Shown: in pieces, positions 25,021-34,523 of the stretch
Numbering within the stretch: position 1 is the first letter of the stretch
Layout of the letters: every line of letters begins with the position of its first letter
Origin: Membranipora membranacea
Lineage: Eukaryota; Bryozoa; Gymnolaemata; Cheilostomatida; Membraniporidae
Assembly (NCBI GenBank): GCA_914767715.1
Contig: OU612071.1
Coordinates: forward strand, 22,999,681 to 23,063,680
Direction of reading: 5' to 3'
DNA: 64,000 bases
Translations under genes and position numbers: made by a program
Notes under the pieces: generated by a model
The model's database searches: none
What the model was told of the DNA's origin: nothing
What the model saw: only the letters and a program-made list of their open reading frames with translations

Positions 25021-25498
25021 CCCTAATTTTTTAACCCACATCTTCACGCTGTGAAGCTATATTTTGGCCCAAACTATGTAGTTCCCAAAAAAGTGCCACA
25101 TCCTTTTTCCTATTTTTCATGACTCATTTTAATAATCTCCGCTCTTAGTCACTTTAAACCTTTGTCAGCATTCAATTCTATCTATACCATGATATTGGAT
25201 GCAAAAAAAACTAAAATAAACTAAAGGCGCGCCGGGTTCTAGATAATGCATGAGCCAAGATATGATAACTACAAAATATCAGGCTCAAAGGCCAGGCTAC
25301 AGTTATCTAAATCTTACAAGTTGTAACAAAGTACCGTAATATTGATTAACTGAGTCTTGTCACATTACTCAAGAGAAAAGGAATTCTTTGGGTGCAAAAA
25401 ACTCAATATTTTAGATGAAGGAGTCGGGAAAAAATAAATATAACCTCATGACAGAAAAACTCATGCCAGTTTTTAACTTGTTATGTTTAAATTTGTAG

Positions 25499-25704
25499 GC
25501 GAAAAGCAGCGAGTAACTGTATGAAAGATGGTTTACTCTACAGAGGAACTAAGAAATGTGTTATGGATGAGCAGAAGAATAATGTCATGGAAGCAATACA
25601 TTGTGATCCTTTAGGCGGTCACTTGGGTATTACAAAGTGCTACGCCAAACTATCTACCCGCTTCTATTGGCCAAACATGTTTGAGGACTTGAGAGAGTTT
25701 ATTG
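25499..25704 (+). pseudogene. Integrase-OTU gene: H2C2 zinc-binding exon
   Basis: The exon lies between acceptor AATTTGTAG| and donor TTTATTG|GTGAGA, starting in phase 2 and ending in phase 1. It encodes RKAASNCMKDGLLYRG, then HCDPLGGHLGITKCYAKLST and RFYWPNM..DLREFI. This is the Zn-binding H2C2 domain of Gypsy-type integrases, found also in Ginger transposases. The His pair and the beginning of the C--C pair are visible; the C--C is completed in the next exon. Joining to 26029 regenerates DLREFI-VTCQACQKQ without a gap, which strongly supports a real spliceosomal intron. An ordinary Gypsy retrotransposon would not keep one. Confidence 0.82.
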
Positions 25705-26028
25705 GTGAGAAAATTTCTAGGTGAATTTTTTGTTAATTATGTCATATGATTCGCTTTGTTGTTTTACATTTATACTGCGGTGTCAAAGAAATTTAGGATT
25801 TTTTCACAGTGATTCTTGTAATCCGACTAGCTACTCCACTGATGGTCTTGGTATATATGTTCATGAGCTGTTCTGACAAACATCACTTTGTGGAATCAGT
25901 TATGAAAATAGAACAAGAACCAAAGTGGTGTACAAATGAGGTATTATTTGATACTGACTGTCATCCATGACAGATTTCCGTAAGAAAAATCATGGCCGCT
26001 TACCATTTTTATTTCCCTGGTGTTTTAG

Positions 26029-26907
26029 TAACTTGTCAAGCATGTCAAAAGCAGACCTACCTCAAGAAATCGCATAGTAACCTGCATCTAGTTCAAGTAC
26101 CTGATCAGTCACTCAGCAAATACGATATGGATTTGCTAGGTCCTCTGAAAGAGTCTGACAAAGGAAACATTTACATTATGGTGCTCACTGACTACCTAAC
26201 TAAATGGCCTGAAGCAGTGGCACTACCTGATAAATCAGTAAAGACAGTGCGTGAAGCTCTGGTAGAGATCTTCTGCCGTCTAGGCATACCGACAACGGTG
26301 ATCACTGATCAGGGCAGGGAATTCTGCAGTAAGGTCAATGATAGTATGTGCCGCCTTCTTGGAATCACTCATAAAGTGACAAGTCCGGTCTTACTGAGAG
26401 GTTTAACAAGACACTAACAAACTGCCTTATCAAGTATTTAAATTCCAAACAAACAGATTGGGACATTTTCCTTCCAACCATCGTTTTTGCAAACAGAACT
26501 TCCCAAAACAGGGCAACTAATGCCACCCCATACGAGCTAGTATATGGAGAGGAGGCAAAACGTCCCTGTGATGACTTTGTTGATGGTGATGACTCACATG
26601 CTCTGGAAGACAGACTCAAGCGGCTGGAGAAGATCGCCCAGCTTCACTTGACAGCAAAAGATCAGATAAAAGAAGAACAGGCAAAATAGAAGGTCTATTA
26701 CGACAAAAGGCACAAGCAACCAATGTTCAGAGAAGGTGACAAAGTGTTGGTAAAGAATAGCCAGAAAATCCCAAGGAAAGGTGGAAAGCTGGAAGATAGA
26801 TTTTTTGGACCCTACACTGTCGAGGCAGTAACTACTTCCGGGTCGGTGAGGATAAAGGACAGAAAACAGCTGGTTGCTCCGCAGAGACTTAAACCATATC
26901 GATCAAG
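26029..26907 (+). pseudogene. Integrase-OTU gene: DDE integrase core and GPY/F exon
   Basis: The exon follows GGTGTTTTAG and ends TCAAG|GTAAGC in phase 2. The order is TCQACQKQ (zinc Cys pair), KYDMDLLGP (first Asp), LTDYLTKWPEAV, TVITDQGREF (second Asp), LGITHKVTSP, then GLTERFNKTL (third acidic residue), ATPYELVYGE, YYDKRHKQ, and a GPY/F module (LEDRFFGPYTVEAV...PQRLKPYR). There are two lesions. About 19 nt are missing near 26386, where the family has YHPQ-N, which shifts the frame. TAG at 26687-26689 falls where a Gln is usual. The catalytic residues remain. The host-side reaction would be DNA strand transfer by a transposase; this copy is presumably dead. Confidence 0.85.
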
Positions 26908-27617
26908 GTAAGCATCGATATCATGCTCGTCGGAAAGTATGCTGTTGTGAAATGTAATTTCAGTATATTACATGAGGAAAAGATGTTATCCTCTATATCG
27001 TAAAACTGAGCAAAACTGCTTTTGGCCCAATAAAACAAATTGTTTCTAGATTATAAGATATTCATAATATTGTTTATACCTGCAGCAATTAGCAGTTGCA
27101 ACTCACTTGATAACGAATCACGTTCCCTTGCCATTGTAGATCTAACGAAGAGAATGAAATTTTTGAGGATGCAAGTAGCCGTGCTCCTGATAAAAGGTAT
27201 CGATTTTCACAGCGTGGGATAGTATTCCAAACATAATAGATAATAATATGTAATAAAACAGATTACTTACTATTTGCCCTGGATAGAAAGTATACAGAAA
27301 AAAAGAGTGCATAAAATATGGTTTGGCGTGAATCTGCAGTAGTGAGAAATTTCAATAATGCATCTGCTATGGAATCAAAAATGGTATATTACATGTGGTT
27401 AAATATAATGTTTATAGCAGTTTGACCGGTTGTTGTGATGGCAATTTATAATGCTGTATATAATGGATAATGAGCAAATATTGAGTGTGCAAGGGTTTGG
27501 TCAATGGCCACAAGTATTTCGTATTTAATTGTTCAGATTGTAGACTTCCTTGGTTTTAAAGCAGCAAAATGATAATATATATTAGAGAAAATGACAACTC
27601 ATCTCCATCCCTTACAG
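26908..27617. other. Intron-like spacer
   Basis: AT-rich sequence between the integrase exon donor and the next candidate acceptor (CTTACAG at 27611-27617). No coding motif. Confidence 0.5.
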
Positions 27618-27691
27618 ATATGAACCGATCCCAGCAGCTGAAGCCGAGAGTATCATGAGAACCTCTAACACCATCAACATCACATCAGCTG
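27618..27691 (+). pseudogene. Candidate exon interrupted by a LINE insertion
   Basis: After CCCTTACAG the frame that continues the phase-2 end of the integrase exon reads YEPIPAAEAESIMRTSN... and runs directly into the (TTGA)n tail of a minus-strand LINE at about 27692, so no donor is present. I infer that the LINE landed in or at the edge of this exon. No domain recognised. Confidence 0.4.
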
Positions 27692-27774
<83 letters not shown>

Positions 27775-28620
27775 CGATTTATTAGCTATCACAAACATTA
27801 AATGTTGCGAAAAATGGATGCATATACTTTGTCATAATAAGAGCTTGCTACCAGTGTATGGAACTATTGATTTTTTAAAAAAGAATCTCATTAAGTGTGA
27901 TGCACATTTGCCTCAGAAAACAGTCTTTGCCAAATGAGCTGCGATATTTAATATGTCTAAGACGACCAGAAGGGCAATATTCGAGAAAATCGTGTATAAA
28001 GTGGTCTTCATCAGAAAAACAGCACGTGATAATGGATTTAGTTCTCAGTTTAACAATGGTATCGAGATCGCCTACGTCAAGCCCTAAATTCTTGGCATCG
28101 TTGAAAACTTTTCGTAGTAATTTCTTGTCCTTGGCATATATGCTAGTGTGCAAAACAGGTAGACAATACATTAAGAGTGAAACTACAAAACTCTTGAACA
28201 GCATGGAGGCTAACGGCTTCGAACTCAGATACATAACATTTTTAACAACATACATCATTTGACTTGCTTTGCCAGTTATTTTATGCACATAATCTTCGAA
28301 TCTTAGTTTGTTATTCAATGTCTACGCCAAGGTATTTTACCTTTTCACAAAATGATATATTGGTGCCATCTAGGTTCAGTTTAGGCGTGTTAGGTTTGAG
28401 ACGTTGAGTAGAGAAAAGCATTTCCTTTGTCTTAGAAGCATTAAGTAGTAAATCTAAATCAGTTCATTGTTTGGAGATTCTATTAATTTCAGAAAAATAA
28501 TTACATAAGTCTAAATCATTACCAACTAATCCAATTACACAAGTGTCAATACTCTCAAACTTGCGTTTGAAATGTTGCGTGAGTGCATAAAAGTTGATAG
28601 AAGGATAACAAAAAAATCAT
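27691..28620 (-). mobile_element. 5'-truncated LINE with (TTGA)n 3' tail
   Basis: On the minus strand the frame from about 28620 has LLLNASKTKEMLFSTQRL and FCEKVKYLGVDI (post-YADDT blocks). A stop at 28319 follows, then the 28318-27875 frame with the connection region (LLRKVFNDAKNLGLDVG). The 3' end is a run of TTGA units at 27692-27772, the tandem-repeat tail type seen in CR1/L2-like LINEs. The insertion lies inside the integrase-OTU gene. Confidence 0.85.
27692..27776. repeat. (TTGA)n microsatellite, LINE tail
   Basis: About 20 tandem TTGA/GATT units with one late interruption (GATCGA). It is the 3' tail of the adjacent minus-strand LINE. Confidence 0.9.
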
Positions 28621-29033
28621 AGAGATTCTTTAACTATTGCCACCTGGCTAGATAATGATCTCCTCTACTTACTTACACAGATCTGAACCAGAAAAGATGA
28701 AGAACAAAGAAAATGAAAAGTCTAAGAGCGAACTGTAGGCGCTAAATTTTTATCACGCTTCAACAAAAAAATGAAAGACACAAATCAATATATTTTGGAC
28801 AATAATATTATTGGTGATAATACTGTCAAAGAAAACTTTTAACAAATCTAGTTACAAGCTCTGGCACAGACTCTTTTTTTGGCAAACTTGTCTGGTTTCT
28901 CACTTTGTTATGACAGTTAAGGATCAAAATGTACAATAACATTGGAATTGTTCTTGATTCCCAGTGAATATATTTAGGCTGCTTACCTTCTCTCTACTCT
29001 CTCTCTATAATTTTTTTTTGTTCATTGCTACAG

Positions 29034-29087
29034 GTTGAAAACAGAACAGTTGAAAGACAGGAAACACAAGGATTCTAAAAGAATTGG
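29034..29087 (+). CDS. Mini-exon, basic (phase 2-2, 54 nt)
   Basis: Between GCTACAG| and |GTATGT. It encodes LKTEQLKDRKHKDSKRI with 2-nt/1-nt split codons at the ends. It is rich in Lys/Arg and could serve as a nuclear-localisation or DNA-contacting linker between integrase and OTU domains. Phase-compatible with the integrase exon (AG+G = Arg). Confidence 0.5.
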
Positions 29088-29273
29088 GTATGTTATACAC
29101 TCAACTATACATGCAAAGCAAAACAATCCACTATTTTGAACGACACAGATGGTGGACACGATATCAATGCTTTACTGACTCATCATAAACTTCTCAAATG
29201 ATTTGCCTTAATATCTATGCTCCTTTATTCTAAATTTACCAGCTGAAAACTCTCATTTTCTCTATAACCATAG

Positions 29274-29330
29274 ATCTAAATCAGTCAGGAAAAGTAAAGC
29301 AGAAAAGAGGAAAATTCCTACTTTATCTTG
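29274..29330 (+). CDS. Mini-exon, basic (phase 2-2, 57 nt)
   Basis: Between ACCATAG| and |GTATGA. It encodes SKSVRKSKAEKRKIPTLS. If it is joined directly to the next mini-exon the split codon becomes TGA, so these two may not be used together or the copy has decayed. Joining to the 30799 exon gives a sense codon. Confidence 0.5.
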
Positions 29331-29564
29331 GTATGAAAACTCATTCATTTTAACTATATATCTATTATTATTTTGTTGCTTAAGAGCCAAGAAAGTTTAT
29401 CATCTTCAGCTAATTAATTGTGGCCGTCGCTGAAGCTGAGTTCTGTTAATTTACATCTAAAGCGGATTTAGACACCATTGCACGCTCAACATTTGTCCAT
29501 TATCCATTATATAGAGGTACTGGTACCATAGCAGGATAATTATTGAATTTCTTTACTACTGCAG

Positions 29565-29624
29565 ATTTACATCAGACCATAGCAATGCTGGTGCAAAGCG
29601 AGTGAAAAGCTCTCTAGTGACGAG
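29565..29624 (+). CDS. Mini-exon, basic (phase 2-2, 60 nt)
   Basis: Between ACTGCAG| and |GTATGT. It encodes FTSDHSNAGAKRVKSSLVT. It has the same phase class and composition as its neighbours, and joins in frame to the Cys-rich exon at 30799. Confidence 0.5.
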
Positions 29625-29774
29625 GTATGTATGATCTCTTATAATACCTCGTTATGCCCAAATGCCCTATGCCGCTGTACAATGAATATTTATTTACCAT
29701 TTAATCAATGCGTAATAGTTTCTCATCTTTGATCAAAGATCATCAACAAGTTCAGACAATTAAAAAACACTAAT

Positions 29775-30160
29775 GGCTGGTTCACATTGTCCCAGATGAC
29801 ATTGGGATGCTATCCCAGATGCTTATCCCAGATGGTCCCAGTATTATGTACATATTATAAAATTCATCCCAGACTAGCAGTTAGGTCTTTCTCTGGGATA
29901 GTGCTGGGATGATGTTCACATTGTTTAGGATCGTCCCAGATCGACCAAGATTCCCAGATCATCCAAATGTCAGGTTCATATAGCACCCAGATGCAAAATG
30001 AGTCTGGGTCCGTTTGGGACGGCATCGGGAAAGTTTGCTTTACGAAATTTCCAGATACTATCCCAGACAGACCCACACAGTCTGGGATTGTGTCATTTTC
30101 ATGTTCAAATTGACTAGGATGGCTATCTGGCATGGCCGTCTGGGAAATTTTGCACCAGCC
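29775..30160. repeat. TCCCAGA/TCTGGGA-rich segment
   Basis: Seven TCCCAGA and three TCTGGGA heptamers occur within about 390 bp, far above chance. One pair forms a perfect 9-bp inverted repeat, ATCCCAGAC (30060-30068) and GTCTGGGAT (30080-30088). Irregular spacing excludes a simple tandem repeat. It is possibly a decayed foldback element or a clustered protein-binding site. Open frames on both strands here are not convincing genes. Confidence 0.6.
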
Positions 30161-30555
30161 ATCAGATACATAGATGTAGAGTACTGGAAAAAATCATACA
30201 AATTTGAGTGATAAATCCCCCACAGGAAAAGCCTATACATGTGCAAGTTGAGGTCATTTGGAAATCAATAGGGGTTACCTAGCCTCATAATTATGATCCT
30301 GCATGAACTTTGTAGATCAGAAAGAGGTCATGGAAGTGACTAAAATGAGGGCCACTGTGACTGCAAGGTAGAAATGAAAATTATTTTATTCATGGAAAAA
30401 AAATAGAATCAAGAGTCTAGATTGGCAGACCAAACTAAGTATTCCTATCAAAAACTGTAATTTTGCAAGCTGAAATGATTTTGCTTGCTTGGTAAAATGG
30501 TAAAAGTCATGTAACTGAGTGCAAGCATTATTTAAAGAATCTGCAATCTATAGAA

Positions 30556-30770
30556 GTGGGAGGTAGCTCACATGGTTGAGCACCTGCCCTCTAACGTGCA
30601 AGTATTGGAGGTCTCGGGTTCGAATCCCGCTGAAGTCTACTGACTATTAAGGCTCCAGTTGGGCCTGACCTGCCTGCAAACTGAGAGAAACTTGGCGCCG
30701 AATATTGCAGCTGCACCCTTAAAGCACTGATATTTCTCAATCTTTGGACAGAGACAAACTTGTGATTTTA
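30556..30770 (+). mobile_element. tRNA-derived SINE, copy 2
   Basis: The head GGGAGGTAGCTCACATGGTT with A box, and a perfect B box GGTTCGAATCC. The body GACCTGCCTGCAAACTGAGA...GATATTTCTCAATC...GATTTTAA is shared with 24821-25020. This copy has a 25-bp segment (GCAGCTGCACCCTTAAAGCA) that copy 1 lacks. Confidence 0.87.
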
Positions 30771-30798
30771 AGTCAATAACACTCAATCATCTTTGCAG

Positions 30799-30898
30799 TT
30801 TCGAATATTCAGTGAATGTTGTTTACTGCGGGGATGAACAAACAGTTTGGGGAAACTGCAGCTGTGAAGGTTTGCAGCGGAAGGAAGCATCCTGCAAG
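30799..30898 (+). CDS. Cys-rich exon of the integrase-OTU gene
   Basis: Between CTTTGCAG| and TGCAAG|GTCAGT, phase 2 to phase 0. It encodes FEYSVNVVYCGDEQTVWGNC and SCEGLQRKEASCK. Joined to the OTU exon (KCSPQD...) this gives closely spaced Cys residues, suggestive of a small zinc-binding knuckle. That grouping is inference from spacing. Both phases match the neighbours used here (29565 upstream, 31730 downstream). Confidence 0.5.
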
Positions 30899-31160
30899 GT
30901 CAGTGTTTGTATCTTTCTAATAATATATATCTACGAGAAAGATTTAAGTCAAAAAATGAATTCGCATCGTCTATACAATAATAGTTCACATTATCACGTT
31001 TCCTGAGTAACACAGGTTACCTGAGAACAGTGCTGTTAAAACTTCTGAAACCTTGCATAAACTCTGCTTTTGCCTAATACTATGAGAAGCCATACTCAAA
31101 ACTAATCGAGAAACTTAACTAACAACTAACAAACTAACAACAACATTGTTTCTGCTACAG

Positions 31161-31202
31161 TGATGAAGAGTCGCATAGGCCTACCCTGAGAAGTACTGCC
31201 AG
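31161..31202 (+). CDS. Mini-exon, phase 2-2, 42 nt, possibly alternative
   Basis: Between TGCTACAG| and |GTGAGTG with strong splice signals. It encodes DEESHRPTLRSTA. It cannot follow the phase-0 end of the 30799 exon in frame, so if used it would replace or skip that exon. Confidence 0.4.
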
Positions 31203-31729
31203 GTGAGTGAAAATAAATCGCATTATGAGAGAAACAGATCAGAAACATAAACTTTTTCTCAATAAACCACTTCAATTTGGGTTTTAGCCACACAGACCAT
31301 GACGCATTTGTTGATATAAATGGTTTTATCTCAAATATTGCTCTACCTAATTACTTATAATGAGCATTCTGCTCATGATTTTATGCTGATCACCCACAGC
31401 TTGCCCACCTTTCATGTTCATTATAATTCCGTGATGATTCAGGGAGTTGGCTGCTTCTCTATAGGATTTAACATGTCAGAGCCTTTTCTTTGTGGTTAAC
31501 TTTTGTCTGCTTCACAGCGTCACAGCTGGCCGAATTTGTCACATAGCATATGTCAACGTATTTTGTGACAAATTTTTGTCTATGATAGTAATAAATCCAT
31601 CCATCCAGCATAAATCACACATTACAGTTTATTCAATACACCCATTGAATCAAACTAGTTCTTACATCAAGGTTGACATGTTATTTATGCTTTTGACGAT
31701 CAAGTGAACCTGACGTAATAATTGCTCAG

Positions 31730-32248
31730 AAATGTTCACCACAAGACCATCTGGAAAAGAAGCCTGTCAACCTGGAATGGCAAATAAAAGCCCCCTGGGC
31801 TTTCAGTATCCCTGAAAAACACACCATCATCCCATCAATTCTCCAGACAGGGTATGGAAAAATCTTCAGTAGAGAACGAGCAGGTGATGTGAAATGTATT
31901 AAGGGTGACGGCAATTGCCTATTTAGGGCATTGTCGTATGTGATTACAGGATGTGAGAGCTTCCACAAATCAATCAGAAAATAGATCTGCGACAGCGGCA
32001 GCAGTTCTTACTTGCTGAAAAGCAATATGGCACGATCTGGTGTTTGGGGAACGGATATTGAGTTACATGTAGCTGCAGCAATGCTGGATACTGATATATA
32101 TACATTCACAAAAGATGGTAAGCACTGGAGATGGCTTTGCTTTGCAAGCTCAACGCTTAAACTTCGGTCTCAAATCAGCAACAAAGACAAAAGGGCCATA
32201 TACATAAACCACAGCGGCTCCCATTATGAGCCGACCATACAAGTGTAA
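31730..32248 (+). pseudogene. OTU-domain cysteine protease, terminal exon
   Basis: After TTGCTCAG the frame runs 172 codons to TAA with one internal TAG (31982-31984). It contains VKCIKGDGNCLFRALSYVIT, the OTU catalytic block (Asp and the nucleophile Cys in GDGNC). Then WGTDIELHVAAAMLDTDIYT matches the OTU WG---EI-A-A-LL---I-V motif, and IYINHSGSHYEPTI carries the terminal catalytic His. OTU proteins cleave ubiquitin-type linkages. Their presence on an integrase-type transposase suggests protection of the transposase or manipulation of host ubiquitin signalling, which is inference. The ORF is otherwise clean, so decay appears recent. Confidence 0.85.
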
Positions 32249-33109
32249 AAAGTATGGTGACCCAGACATCATGTGTAGTTGGTTTTAGGCTTATAAAACA
32301 GTTGTATTTGTATGCATTAATTTTATTATCATTTATATTATATTTTAGCTGAAGTTCAGGTGATACCTCCTGCACTGTTTATTTTGTGACAATAATTTTG
32401 ATAACTAGCTGTTATACGCATTAACTCACTCATCGTCTAGGGCAGATGGCTAAGAGCTCCACTGTGAATTATGTATTAAGTTTGGCCGGAAGTTACTGTC
32501 AGAATTGTGACTGTATTTTCTAGCTATAAACTTTATATCTACAACTATTCCTGATATACATCCAGTTTCCCTAGTTTTAGTTTCTAGTCATGGTCATTGT
32601 ATTATTCATGTTACCCATGTTCAACATACACATACAATACACACACTATAACTCAATCAACCAAACAAAAGGTTTTATCAGAAACTGCTCACAGAGCAAC
32701 GGTCAGGCACTGTCAAACAAAGTTATGTGTGTCAGATTTTTGTGCATAGTGCTATAGAATCTAACTGCTTGTGTTTGGGGGGGGGGGGGGGTTGCGTTTG
32801 TACAGCTTAAGCAATGGGTTTATATGCAGGGTAACAGTGTTTAGTGCAACAAGTAATGTAGCAGTAACAATTGCAGGACTGAATTACTGTGCAGTTCTAT
32901 GCAGATGTGCTGTTGGGGATTGTCTTTGTGCAGTTAATTGAGCTACTGTGTAACTAAAATCAGCTGTTCTGCACATTACATTGCAAACCATCCAGAAGCG
33001 AACAACTGGTATCAATAGGACACTTACACTATGGCTGTAAAAATATATATATTAGGATTCCATTATTGAGCTATTAAGATACCGTTTATATGAACTAAAG
33101 TGGATGTCG
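32249..33109. other. Right interior of the transposon, no gene; poly-G tract
   Basis: AT-rich 3' sequence after the OTU stop, with a 16-17 base G run at 32777-32793. No further exon seen. Confidence 0.5.
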
Positions 33110-34334
33110 TTGTTTTTGCCTGGCTCCAGCAATCATTTACAGTGCAAAAGCATGGCTCTCAATATGAGGAGCTCAAAATTGATTATTTCTTGGTGTCACA
33201 CTTGTGACTGACTGAAAAATCATGCACTATATGAAAAGCTCAAATGTCATTATTTCTCCCGCTCACACTTGTGACTGACTGCCATCACTCCCAGGCAAAT
33301 GCTTGATGGAGGTAGATTCTATGATGAACGAATGGGGTGGTTGTTTTCGCGCGGCTCATGAAATCATGGTTCATTATGATTGAGACTTTTTGACAGATAA
33401 TTTTTTTAAGACACCTTGGGGGGTGGTTGTTTTCGCGCTGCTTAAGTAATGTTTTACAGTGCGATACCAGGCAGCACAATATGAAAAACCCAAAAGTGGT
33501 TATTTCTCCAGGTCTCACTTGTGACTGACTTTCATCACTCACAGGCATATGCTTGTTTGAGGTAGATTTCAAGATGAACGAATGGGGTGGATGTTTTCGC
33601 GCGGCTCATGGATTTGCAAAGAATGACATATCATCCGTTGTGTCATTAAGTTCTAACCTTTCAATCTAAAATTTGGTAGACGGTCACCCCATGACAATCA
33701 CATTATGGCTGCAAAATCAGGGTTCATTATGTTTGAGACTTTTTAACAGATATCTTTATAAGACAGCTTGGGGGTGGTTGTTTTCGCGCGCCTAATGAAC
33801 CTGCAATGAAAGTATGTGTGTTCTGTGATATGGCAACTACACATCTATCCACTGTTAGCTTAGTGCATCTTTCTTCGCAAACTAGACATCTCTAAATCAT
33901 AGGAGCTTCAAATAACTAGTGTTTGCGAAAAATAGATCTACAAAGTACCATATGAAAAAGAGGCTTTGTACACTCATTCATAATGTCAATGAGATACCAC
34001 CACCATCCGCATGGTACAACTTTGGCCATCATAGCGGCAGCCAGAACATCATGGTATGCTCCAGTTAGATGATCTGACCCATTTAGAATGGTGATAAACG
34101 GCTGGGCCCTTGATATGGACAGTCACAAATAGGGGGGGGGGGGGGCAGTTTACAATAGGGGGGACAGTTTACAATAGGGAGGGAAAGTTTACAATAGGGG
34201 GGGGACAGTTTACAATAGGGGGGGGACAGTTGACGATAGGCCTGTTTTTATTATAAAGTGTCCCCGGGACAGTTTACAATATTGTAGGGTGTCCCAGGGT
34301 TGTTTTCGCGCGGGGGACAGTTTACAATACTACA
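33110..34334. repeat. Right terminal inverted repeat with subterminal motif array
   Basis: This is the complement of the left TIR. The GC-rich motif occurs in inverse orientation (core GTGGTTGTTTTCGCGC) near 33335, 33420, 33584, 33771 and 34300, with a weaker variant near 33110. It has one more internal module than the left arm. Confidence 0.85.
34131..34240. repeat. G-tract minisatellite in right TIR
   Basis: Five units of GGGGACAGTTTACAATAG with variable G tracts, the inverse of the array at 20900-20993. Confidence 0.85.
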
Positions 34335-34523
34335 CCGGATGTCGAGATCTTAGTATGCATAGTCAGTTTTTGCGAAAGTGCACAAGACCACTGTGAATTT
34401 AGTATATTAACCTACGCATGTCTTCTTTGTTTAAACAGTTGCAGCTAAAAACGTTTGTTGATTGTATAGATATTTAGGATAAAGTTAGCCATATACAGTG
34501 TCAGTGACAGTAAGCTTTCACTA

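Larger units (their letters stand above)
20851..34334. mobile_element. Large Ginger-like DNA transposon with ~1-kb TIRs and an integrase-OTU gene
   Basis: The ends are matching inverted repeats: TGTAGTATTGTAAACTGTCC at 20851 and its complement ending at 34334. Homology extends inward for about 1.05 kb (left) and 1.2 kb (right). The TGTAG terminus fits the TGT-start termini I recall for Ginger1. The flanking 4 bp are CAGG (left) and CCGG (right), a possible 4-bp duplication with one change. Inside lies an intron-bearing gene for an integrase-type transposase plus OTU domain (25499-32248). Later insertions are a LINE (27691-28620) and two SINEs (24821-25020, 30556-30770). Coding lesions make this copy non-autonomous now. 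The alternative is that the repeats and the gene are unrelated neighbours; symmetry and content make that less likely. Confidence 0.75.

Noticed and set aside
26365-26619. Minus-strand 84-codon ORF
   Set aside because: It lies antisense to the integrase frame containing ERFNKTL and ATPYELVYGE, which is clearly the coding strand.
25499-26907. Ordinary Ty3/Gypsy LTR retrotransposon
   Set aside because: No reverse transcriptase, RNase H, gag or LTRs were seen, the integrase is split by a consensus intron, and long TIRs flank the region.
27692-27776. CRISPR or centromeric-type array
   Set aside because: A 4-bp unit with no spacers, joined to a LINE 3' end; it is the LINE tail.
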